NCBI GenBank assembly: GCA_013360825.1
Contig: JABWAY010000207.1
Span: 1 to 7,269, forward strand
Direction: 5' to 3'
DNA: 7,269 nucleotides
Origin: Candidatus Brocadiia bacterium
Lineage (GTDB): Bacteria > Planctomycetota > MHYJ01 > WSZJ01
Shown: one piece after another, positions 1-5,155 of the stretch
Numbering within the stretch: position 1 is the stretch's first letter
Layout of the letters: each line of letters opens with the position of its first letter
Notes under the pieces: model-generated
Database searches by the model: none
Seen by the model: the letters and a program-made list of their open reading frames with translations, nothing else
What the model was told of the DNA's origin: nothing
Made by a program: the position numbers and the translations under genes

Positions 1-710
1 GTGGCGAGCGGGAGGCGGCCGTGAAGGCGCCCCGGCGAGAGCTCCCAGGGGTGGACCCAGAAGACGGCCGGTTCGCCGGCGGCGTTCAGCGCGGCGACGC
101 GGCGCGCGATGACGCGGTGCGTCAAATTGCGGAGCCCGAGCGAGCCTCCGCCCGGGAGCCACCCGACGATCGTCCGGACCGCCATCGGCGGGAGCTCGGC
201 CACGCCGGCGATCCGGTGGGCGTCGTGCCGCATCCCCCGCGTGCCCAGGAACGGGACCGGATTGAGCGAGGAGTCGTACACGTACCCGCGGCGCGCCAGC
301 GTCTCGAAGTACCACGGCCCGGCACGCCCCGCGCTCCACTTCGGCGACCGGTACCCCCGCGGCCGGACCCCGCACGCCGCATGCAGGGCCTCCTCCGCGC
401 GCGCGAGGTCCTTCCCGAACCCCTCCGGCCCCAGCGCGTCGACGTCGTCGTGCGCATGGCCGTGCGACGCGATTTCGTGCCCGGCCTGCACGATCCCGCG
501 GAGCTCCGACGGAAGCAGATCCGCGACCGTCCCGAGCGTGAACCAGGTCGCCGAAACCCCGCGCTTCCCCAGGATCTCCATCAGAGTGCCGATCCCCGCG
601 CGGATGCCGTCCCGCTGCGCCTCGAGCGGCGGCGCGGCCGGGTCCGGCAGGCTGGACTGGTACCAGCCTTCGAGGTCGACGGTGAACGCGTTGAGGACGG
701 GGGCGGTCAT
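1..710 (-). CDS. Polysaccharide deacetylase, NodB-type, C-terminus cut by the window edge
   Basis: This gene probably removes acetyl groups from N-acetylated sugars of an extracellular or cell-wall polysaccharide, the usual reaction of the NodB/carbohydrate esterase 4 fold. About 236 residues are visible and the frame stays open to the left edge, so the stop is outside. Residues 10-18 read TVDLEGWYQ, matching the N-terminal acidic motif of the deacetylases found with exopolysaccharide/exosortase loci. Residues 82-87 read SHGHAH, the metal-binding His-x3-His motif (H83, H87). Residues 119-126 read GYRSPKWS, at the place of the catalytic Arg motif, followed by YDSSLNP (145-151) and a late HPWE motif (220-223) typical of this subgroup. 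In the first motif the position that is often a second Asp is Gly15. The ATG at 708-710 is the only sensible start; no clear Shine-Dalgarno precedes it. It lies 58 bases after the SRPBCC gene on the same strand, so co-transcription is likely. The fold is well supported; the substrate is unknown. Confidence 0.88.
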   Translation of the reverse strand, partial: MTAPVLNAFTVDLEGWYQSSLPDPAAPPLEAQRDGIRAGIGTLMEILGKRGVSATWFTLGTVADLLPSELRGIVQAGHEIASHGHAHDDVDALGPEGFGKDLARAEEALHAACGVRPRGYRSPKWSAGRAGPWYFETLARRGYVYDSSLNPVPFLGTRGMRHDAHRIAGVAELPPMAVRTIVGWLPGGGSLGLRNLTHRVIARRVAALNAAGEPAVFWVHPWELSPGRLHGRLPLA

Positions 711-768
711 CCCGGACAGGGTAACCCGGAAGCCCGGCGGGACAACAGGCGGCGACGCCCGCGCGCGG

Positions 769-1221
769 TCAGCCCCGCAGCTCGATCCCGAACTGCGCGA
801 ACGCCTTCAGCTGGCAGAGGCAGACCGCCCAGCCCTCCGCGTGATGCAGCGCGCTCTCCGTCCCGGCCCGGTCGCGCTTCCACCCCCGCTCCGAAATCCT
901 CACCCGCGTCATCCCGTTCTTCGAGCGGAGGCTCACCGTTACGCGCGTGGCGTCCTTCACCCCGTAGGCGACCCACAGGAACTCGAACGACTTCTCCCAC
1001 CGCGCCTTCACGACCTGGACGTCCTCGTGGCTCTTTCCCCACCAGAGGCGGACCGTCCCCGGCGCGTCGAGATCCCCGGAGGTCGCGGACGTGAACCAGC
1101 GCGACAGCCAGGGACCCTTCGTCAGGAGCTGCCAGACCCTCGCCGCCGGCGCGGCAATCCAGGACTCCGTGGTGAATGCCACCGGCCCGCGCGCTTCCTT
1201 CAGGGTGACCGCCGTCTTCAT
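769..1221 (-). CDS. SRPBCC / START-like (AHSA1-type) domain protein
   Basis: This is a 150-residue protein made of one START-like (Bet v 1/AHSA1) domain, a hydrophobic-cavity fold used for ligand binding or chaperone co-activation. The N-terminus has the family pattern of a beta strand, then IAAPAARVWQLLT (22-34), where Ala-Pro/Val-Trp mark the first helix, then a WLSRWF segment. A central WWGK is followed by beta strands, and the protein ends with a long amphipathic helix preceded by HHAEGW, the usual C-terminal helix of this family. The length is normal for a stand-alone domain. Start: the ATG at 1219-1221 places the family N-terminus correctly. A GGAGGG lies about 15 bases upstream, rather far, and an upstream in-frame ATG (1311) would add unsupported Arg/Gly-rich sequence. 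It is divergent from the glycosyltransferase gene and upstream of the deacetylase gene. Its ligand and role are unknown; these proteins are often stress- or environment-associated and tell little about pathway. Confidence 0.85.
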   Translation of the reverse strand: MKTAVTLKEARGPVAFTTESWIAAPAARVWQLLTKGPWLSRWFTSATSGDLDAPGTVRLWWGKSHEDVQVVKARWEKSFEFLWVAYGVKDATRVTVSLRSKNGMTRVRISERGWKRDRAGTESALHHAEGWAVCLCQLKAFAQFGIELRG

Positions 1222-1263
1222 GCGCCGGAGCCTACACCCTCCGGGGCGGCGGATGAAAAGGAA

Positions 1264-1292
1264 TTGGTGGGCGGAGTCGCCCCCGCTACGCT
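1264..1292 (+). promoter_or_regulatory. Possible sigma70-like promoter for the glycosyltransferase operon
   Basis: TTGGTG (1264-1269) and TACGCT (1287-1292) are separated by exactly 17 bases in the 113-base gap between two divergent genes. Each hexamer matches the consensus at only three of six positions. Transcription from here would give a leader of roughly 35 bases before the ATG at 1335. The position is right and the match is weak. I could not find a comparably placed promoter for the divergent SRPBCC gene. Confidence 0.25.
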
Positions 1293-1334
1293 GTCGCCCG
1301 CCGGGGGACACCCGCCGTCGATCGGAGGCCGGAC

Positions 1335-2531
1335 ATGGGTCACAGAATCGCGCTCCTGACCGAGAAGTTTCCGCCCGCGGGCGGGGGACTTTCCGCGGAC
1401 AGCGGGCGCATGGTCGCGCTGCTCAAGCGGGGCGGGCACGAGGTCGTCGTGCTCACCCCCTCGGGGGACCTCCCGCCGGGCGAACATCACCAGGAACTCC
1501 GCCACGGAATCTCCGTCTTCCGGTTCGGCGTCTTCCGCAATTCCTCGGAGACGCTTCAGGAGTGGTCGGAACTCGCGTCCGTCGCGAGGCGCAAGTTCGG
1601 CGTCGAGATCTTCCACGCGTTCCACGCGTCCTACGCCGCCTGGGTTGCCGTCTACGCCGGGCGCTGCAACGGCGTTCCCGCGGTCGTCTCGGTGCGCGGG
1701 GCGGACCTGGACAATTCCATCACGGACTCGAAACGCGCGGCACTGGTCATGTGGGCCCTCGAACACGCCGATTCGGTCTGCGCGCCGAGCCACGACCTCG
1801 GGCGGCGGGTCTGCGCCGTCGTCGGCGGCGACCGCGCCGTCTACCTCACCCCGCGCTCCGTCGATACCGCCGTCTTCCGCCGCCTCGAGGAGGCCCAGGC
1901 GTTCCGGGACGCCAACGGCCTTGCGGCCGCGCGCGTCTTCGGGTTCGCGGGCGAGGCCAAGAAACGCAAGGGTCTCGTCACGATGCTCAAGGCGCTGGCC
2001 CTCCTCGGGAAGAACGATCCCGCGGTGCGGCTGCTGCTGGTCGGAGCGCTCAAACGCGAAGACGCCCACCTGATCGCCGGCTGGCGCAAGGCCAACCCGG
2101 CCCTGGAAAAATCCGTCCGGATGGTCCCGTGGAAAACCCCCGCGGAACTCGCCTCCTGGTACAACGCGATGGACGCCCTCGTCCTCCCCGCCCAGCGCAC
2201 CGCCGGGTCCGCTTCCGTCGTCGAAGCGATGGCCTGCGAAACCCCGGTCATCGTCGCCGACGTCCCCGGGCTCCGCGGCGTCGTCCGCGCCGACCAGACC
2301 GGCACCGTGATCCCGGGGCGCGACGACGCCGCGCTCGCCGCCGCGCTCGAACGCGTCTTCCGGGACCAGGAGTTCCGGATGAAGACCACGACCGCGGCGC
2401 GCGCCTGGGTGGTCGGCGAATGCTCCCCCGACAAGGAGCTCGAATCGCTCCAGCACGCCTACGACCGCGCGCTGGGAAAGGGCGAAAAGGGGAAGACGAT
2501 CCGTTTCGACGTGGTGCCGGGACAGCGGTGA
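1335..2531 (+). CDS. GT4-type glycosyltransferase (GT-B fold)
   Basis: This 398-residue retaining glycosyltransferase would transfer a sugar from a nucleotide-sugar donor to a lipid-linked or polysaccharide acceptor on the cytoplasmic face of the membrane. The N-terminal Rossmann domain begins with a beta strand and a KFPPAGGGLS glycine loop (residues 11-20), the acceptor-side motif of GT4 enzymes. The C-terminal domain starts at GFAGEAKKRKG (203-213), whose basic residues correspond to the donor phosphate-binding site. The hallmark VVEAMACETPVIV follows, with E297 as the conserved second Glu of the E-x7-E motif. The first Glu is replaced by Thr289 (TAGSASVVE), an uncommon but known variation. 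Start: GGAGG at 1324-1328 sits six bases before the ATG. It is the first gene of a plus-strand unit, with the next gene 16 bases downstream. No signal peptide or membrane helix is seen. The family call is firm; donor and acceptor cannot be read from the sequence. Confidence 0.92.
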   Translation: MGHRIALLTEKFPPAGGGLSADSGRMVALLKRGGHEVVVLTPSGDLPPGEHHQELRHGISVFRFGVFRNSSETLQEWSELASVARRKFGVEIFHAFHASYAAWVAVYAGRCNGVPAVVSVRGADLDNSITDSKRAALVMWALEHADSVCAPSHDLGRRVCAVVGGDRAVYLTPRSVDTAVFRRLEEAQAFRDANGLAAARVFGFAGEAKKRKGLVTMLKALALLGKNDPAVRLLLVGALKREDAHLIAGWRKANPALEKSVRMVPWKTPAELASWYNAMDALVLPAQRTAGSASVVEAMACETPVIVADVPGLRGVVRADQTGTVIPGRDDAALAAALERVFRDQEFRMKTTTAARAWVVGECSPDKELESLQHAYDRALGKGEKGKTIRFDVVPGQR

Positions 2532-2547
2532 CCGGCCGGGGGCGAGC

Positions 2548-3939
2548 ATGAAGGACTTCGTCGCGCGCTCCGCGCTCGAGGGGGCGCTCCTGCCGGTTCC
2601 TGCGCAGCAGCTGGCCGCGTGGGGACATGACCTGGCGCGCCTCGGGCGGCGGTACGGCATGGTGTTCTACCCCGAGCCCGGGCGTCCCCGGCCGATCCAT
2701 GTCACCGCGCGCCCCTGGCTCGTCACCCCCGCGCAGCGCGCCCTGCTCCAGCAGGTCTTCCTCGCCCTCGACCGCGCCACACGGGCACTTCCCGCCCTCG
2801 CCCACGCCCAGCCGGACGTGGCGTGGCTTCTCCCGTCTTCGGTGCCGGAGAAGCGCTGGACGCGGCGGTTTCTCGGGCCTCCGTTCCGCCGGCCGCAGAG
2901 TCTTCTCGGCCGAGTGGACTGCGCGTTCGACCTCGGGTCCCCGCGGTGGCGCCGGTCGCTGGTCGTCCTCGAGACGAACATGGTGGGGGTGGGCGCGTCG
3001 TACTACAGCTGGGCCGCCAGCCGGATGGTGCACGAGGTGATGGGGCCCTGGCTCCGCCGCGCGTTTCCCCGGCACCGCTTTGCGCCGGATGCCGATGTCC
3101 TCGACCTGATCCTGGGACAGATCCGGGATCACGCGGACGCGATCGGGTCGCGGTGCGACGCGGTCTGCCTGGTCGAGGAGACGGTCGCCAGCGGGCCGAT
3201 GGAATTCCAGCGGATCGCCGAAATCCTGCGCCGCCGGGGGCAGGATGTGGTCGTCGCCGATCCCGGCGAGATCCGGTGGCGCGGGAACCGGCTGTGGGCA
3301 GGGGACAAGGCGGTGGACCTGCTCTACCGCGACCCGACTGTGGACAACCTGCTCGACCTGAAGGCCGAGGGGCGGGATCTCCGCGGGATCGAGAGGGCCT
3401 TCGCGGAGAACCGCGTGGTGTCGGGGATCGCGGGGGAGTACGACCAGAAGGGCGCGCTGGAGGTGTTCACGGCGGCGCGATGGGCGGGCGCATTCACGCC
3501 GGAAGACCGGGCGCTGTTCCGGGAGCACGTCGCGTGGACCCGCGTGGTCCGGGAGATGCGCACGGACGGGCCGGACGGAAGGGTGATCGATCTGCTTCCC
3601 TGGCTGGAGCGGGAGCGGGAGCGGCTGGTGCTGAAGCCGAACCGCGACTACGGCGGGCACGGGATCACGTTCGGGAGGGACCTGTCGGAGGCGGAGTGGC
3701 GGCGGGCGCTCGGCCGGGCCGTGCGATCCGCCCCGGACTGGGTGGCGCAGACGCTGGCGACGCCGATCGAGGAGGTCTATCCCACGCCGGGGCCGGATCC
3801 GCGCTGGGAGTCGCGGGTCACGATCGGCGGCTTCACGGCCACCCCGCGCGGCGTCGCCCTGCTCGCCCGCCTGTCGAAGTCCCGCATCGTCAATATCACG
3901 CGCGACGGGGGCGTCGCGGGGGTGCTCGCCGTTTCCTGA
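2548..3939 (+). CDS. Circularly permuted ATP-grasp-like protein
   Basis: This 463-residue protein resembles the circularly permuted type 2 ATP-grasp / glutathionylspermidine-synthase-like group, which form amide bonds through an acyl-phosphate made with ATP. The evidence is a series of motifs in the expected order. VVLETN (139-144) corresponds to the E-x-N strand of that group. VDLLYRD (256-262) matches the D-x-x-x-R segment, FTPEDRALFREHVAWTR (316-332) the segment usually ending in H-x-P-W-T-R, LVLKPNRDYGGHG (360-372) the ATP-binding strand and glycine-rich loop with K363, and WVAQTL the adenine-region strand with a conserved Gln. It deviates from the group at several points (Ala329 for the usual Pro; AWTR), so it looks like a divergent subfamily. 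The start is supported by a G-rich GGGGGCGAG just upstream. It begins 16 bases after the glycosyltransferase and is probably translated from the same mRNA. Substrates are unknown; ligation of an amino acid or peptide to a glycan-related acceptor is an inference from context only. I am fairly sure of the gene and moderately sure of the fold. Confidence 0.7.
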   Translation: MKDFVARSALEGALLPVPAQQLAAWGHDLARLGRRYGMVFYPEPGRPRPIHVTARPWLVTPAQRALLQQVFLALDRATRALPALAHAQPDVAWLLPSSVPEKRWTRRFLGPPFRRPQSLLGRVDCAFDLGSPRWRRSLVVLETNMVGVGASYYSWAASRMVHEVMGPWLRRAFPRHRFAPDADVLDLILGQIRDHADAIGSRCDAVCLVEETVASGPMEFQRIAEILRRRGQDVVVADPGEIRWRGNRLWAGDKAVDLLYRDPTVDNLLDLKAEGRDLRGIERAFAENRVVSGIAGEYDQKGALEVFTAARWAGAFTPEDRALFREHVAWTRVVREMRTDGPDGRVIDLLPWLERERERLVLKPNRDYGGHGITFGRDLSEAEWRRALGRAVRSAPDWVAQTLATPIEEVYPTPGPDPRWESRVTIGGFTATPRGVALLARLSKSRIVNITRDGGVAGVLAVS

Positions 3940-3976
3940 ACCGAACCCTGGCGGCGCGGCTCCGTTTCAATCCGTC

Positions 3977-4363
3977 ATGTCCTCCCACGTCCACATGCAC
4001 TCCTGCCGCTGCGGCCGGACCCTCCAGATCCCGGATTTCCTTCGCGGGAAGCCGCTCCACTGCCCCGGGTGCCGACGTCTGCTGAGGTTGGAAGAGACCC
4101 GGCGAGGGGAGGGGGCGAGCGCGGTTCCCGCTCTGGGGGGCGGGGACGACGCGGGGATCGAAGCGTTGCTGGAACCGAGTCTTGGGCGCGGCCGTGCGGT
4201 GGGGCTGGTCGCCATGATTTGGCTGGCGGCGGGGGTGATTCTGCTCTGGGTCAGCGTGGAGTTGCTGCGGCGCTGGGCAGAGGGGGAGGACGTCCTTGGG
4301 CGCGGGATGGCGACGATCTCGACCGGGGAGTGGATTGAGGACATTCTGAAGGCAGGTGAGTAG
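3977..4363 (+). CDS. Small zinc-ribbon protein with one membrane helix
   Basis: This 128-residue protein of unknown function has an N-terminal zinc ribbon with C10-x-C12-G and C29-P-G-C32 as the four likely metal ligands. The layout CxCG...LQIP...G..L.CPGC is often seen in planctomycete and myxobacterial proteins. A linker rich in Gly, Glu and Ala follows, then one strongly hydrophobic helix (about residues 74-97, IWLAAGVILLW core). A short polar tail with RR and an acidic stretch ends the protein, suggesting a ribbon on the cytoplasmic side of a single-pass protein. It starts 37 bases after the ATP-grasp gene and no Shine-Dalgarno is visible, so the start is less certain; M7 is an alternative that still keeps all four cysteines. 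It may be the last gene of the glycosyltransferase unit, or independent. A membrane-anchored adaptor or regulator is possible but not shown. Confidence 0.72.
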   Translation: MSSHVHMHSCRCGRTLQIPDFLRGKPLHCPGCRRLLRLEETRRGEGASAVPALGGGDDAGIEALLEPSLGRGRAVGLVAMIWLAAGVILLWVSVELLRRWAEGEDVLGRGMATISTGEWIEDILKAGE

Positions 4364-4400
4364 GCGGTGGTGTTGGGGGCATTTCCGTGCGAATCCTGCC

Positions 4401-4427
4401 TCACGCGTAAGTTGTTCACATCACGCG
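4401..4427. repeat. Direct repeat TCACGCG, 20-bp period
   Basis: TCACGCG occurs at 4401-4407 and again at 4421-4427, starts exactly 20 bp apart, which is close to two turns of the helix. Both copies are followed within a few bases by TTGT (4412-4415 and 4430-4433). Same-face tandem heptamers just upstream of a promoter are typical of response-regulator or activator sites; the regulator is unknown. Confidence 0.4.
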
Positions 4428-4429
4428 AC

Positions 4430-4458
4430 TTGTGGCTCAGTATCGGAAGTATTACAAA
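4430..4458 (+). promoter_or_regulatory. Possible sigma70-like promoter upstream of the small exported protein
   Basis: TTGTGG (4430-4435) and TACAAA (4453-4458) are 17 bases apart, matching the consensus at three and four of six positions. The site sits at the start of the AT-richer stretch and overlaps or abuts the second TCACGCG copy. Other weaker candidates exist further down, such as TTGAGG with TAAACC (4554-4581, 16-base spacer), so the real start site is open. Confidence 0.3.
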
Positions 4459-4670
4459 GTGACATATTCAGATTGTGGTAAAGTCTTCGCGGCAAATCGT
4501 TCAATTTCGCGCAAAGTTTCCATTTATTGTCACTCGTCCTTACATCAGGACAGTTGAGGCGGCTGACTCGAGACGTAAACCGTTTAACAGTAACGACTTA
4601 GGAATTCAATCTGCGGCACGGCGCTTGCAATACCCACCTCCGCCCAACACGGACCCGATCGACTACTCGA

Positions 4671-4677
4671 AAGGAGG
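4671..4677 (+). promoter_or_regulatory. Strong ribosome binding site AAGGAGG
   Basis: A perfect Shine-Dalgarno AAGGAGG lies four bases before the ATG at 4682. It is the strongest in the window and decides the start of the small exported protein against the in-frame GTG at 4475. It suggests high translation. Confidence 0.85.
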
Positions 4678-4681
4678 GCGT

Positions 4682-5020
4682 ATGAACGGAAAACTGTGCC
4701 TCGCAGCCGCCTTGACCGGCGCCGCCGGACTCTTCGGCGGCTACATGATGGCTCACTCCAACCCCATCATGGCCAACCCCTCGACCGCGACCGCCCCCAT
4801 CATGATGGCGACAGGCCAGAACTCGGCCGGGCAGGAACTGGTCTACGTCCTCAGGTCCGACCCGATTGAGGATGCCTCCCTCATGGTCTATACGACGACG
4901 GGGAAGGGCGACCTGGAACTGAAGAGCGTCCGCAGAATCACCTGGGACATGAAGATCTTCTCGATGGGCGGAAACGGAAAGACCCCGGCCGATATCAAGA
5001 AGGAGGTCGAACCCAAGTAG
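4682..5020 (+). CDS. Small exported or membrane-anchored protein of unknown function
   Basis: This is a 112-residue protein. Residues 1-24 form a signal peptide or signal anchor: a positive Lys4, a hydrophobic Ala/Leu/Gly core, then a polar region. No clear cleavage site can be fixed; AHS (24-26) and IMA (29-31) are candidates. After it comes a Met-rich stretch (M22, M23, M30, M41, M42) containing the near-repeat NPIMA / APIMMA. The mature part holds strands LVYVL (53-57) and SLMVYTTTGKGDLELKSVRRITWD (66-89), with a conserved-looking R-R-x-x-W-D end, then a charged tail DIKKEVEPK. From memory this tail pattern recurs in small exported planctomycete proteins; this is an impression and not a search result. 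It has its own strong ribosome binding site, is preceded by a promoter-bearing gap, and is followed by two hairpins including an intrinsic terminator. It therefore looks like a well-expressed single-gene unit. The function is unknown. Confidence 0.85.
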   Translation: MNGKLCLAAALTGAAGLFGGYMMAHSNPIMANPSTATAPIMMATGQNSAGQELVYVLRSDPIEDASLMVYTTTGKGDLELKSVRRITWDMKIFSMGGNGKTPADIKKEVEPK

Positions 5021-5032
5021 CGCCGTAACCTC

Positions 5033-5052
5033 CTGCCGCATCCGTGCGGCAG
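5033..5052 (+). other. Perfect hairpin with TCCG tetraloop
   Basis: CTGCCGCA (5033-5040), loop TCCG, TGCGGCAG (5045-5052) make an eight-pair perfect stem closed by a UNCG-class loop, which is unusually stable in RNA. It begins 12 bases after the stop codon and has no T-tract of its own. It may protect the mRNA 3' end or assist termination. It would also form in transcripts from the opposite strand. Confidence 0.6.
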
Positions 5053-5061
5053 TCCACCTCG

Positions 5062-5100
5062 GGAAGGGCCCGGATGGTCAGCCGGGCCCTTCCTTTTTTT
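5062..5100 (+). terminator. Intrinsic (Rho-independent) terminator
   Basis: GGAAGGGCCCGG (5062-5073), an eight-base loop, and the perfect complement CCGGGCCCTTCC (5082-5093) are followed directly by seven T (5094-5100). This ends the small exported protein transcript. It lies between two convergent genes, but on the minus strand the stem is followed by CGAGGTGG and not a T-tract, so it is a good terminator for the plus strand only. Confidence 0.93.
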
Positions 5101-5155
5101 GTGCAGGGTCCGCCCTCCCGACGCTCCGTGGCAGGCGCGGCAATCCCCGGCCCGC

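Larger units (their letters stand above)
4364..4681. other. AT-richer intergenic region, possible promoter and long leader
   Basis: No convincing gene lies here. The composition is clearly different from the rest of the window: 49 of 120 bases at 4441-4560 are G or C, against 44 of 60 at 3481-3540. A GTG-initiated reading frame from 4475 runs in frame into the downstream gene, but nothing in it looks like protein and the ribosome binding site at 4671 overrules it. The region holds a 20-bp-spaced direct repeat, at least one promoter-like pair, a TTAACA (4584-4589), and a small inverted repeat GTCCT-N6-AGGAC (4536-4551). If the promoter at 4430-4458 is used, the leader is over 200 bases long, enough to hold a structured regulatory element. 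I do not recognise a known riboswitch. Confidence 0.6.

Noticed and set aside
711..768. CCGGG repeats and GGGTAACCC palindrome before the deacetylase gene
   Set aside because: Short GC-rich repeats expected by chance in this composition; no regulatory arrangement is evident.
21..1359. Plus-strand open frames over the left block
   Set aside because: They are shadows of the deacetylase and SRPBCC genes, which read convincingly on the minus strand.
1218..2660. Long minus-strand open frame opposite the glycosyltransferase gene
   Set aside because: Arg/Gly/Pro-rich antisense shadow caused by high GC; the plus strand has clear GT4 motifs and a good ribosome binding site.
2248..3660. 470-codon minus-strand open frame opposite the ATP-grasp-like gene
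   Set aside because: Composition is Arg/Pro/His-rich with no recognisable domain, and the plus strand carries ordered family motifs.
4350..4401. Inverted repeat AGGCAGG-N38-CCTGCCT as a terminator for the zinc-ribbon gene
   Set aside because: Seven-base arms with a 38-base loop and no T-tract; it overlaps the coding end and is likely chance.
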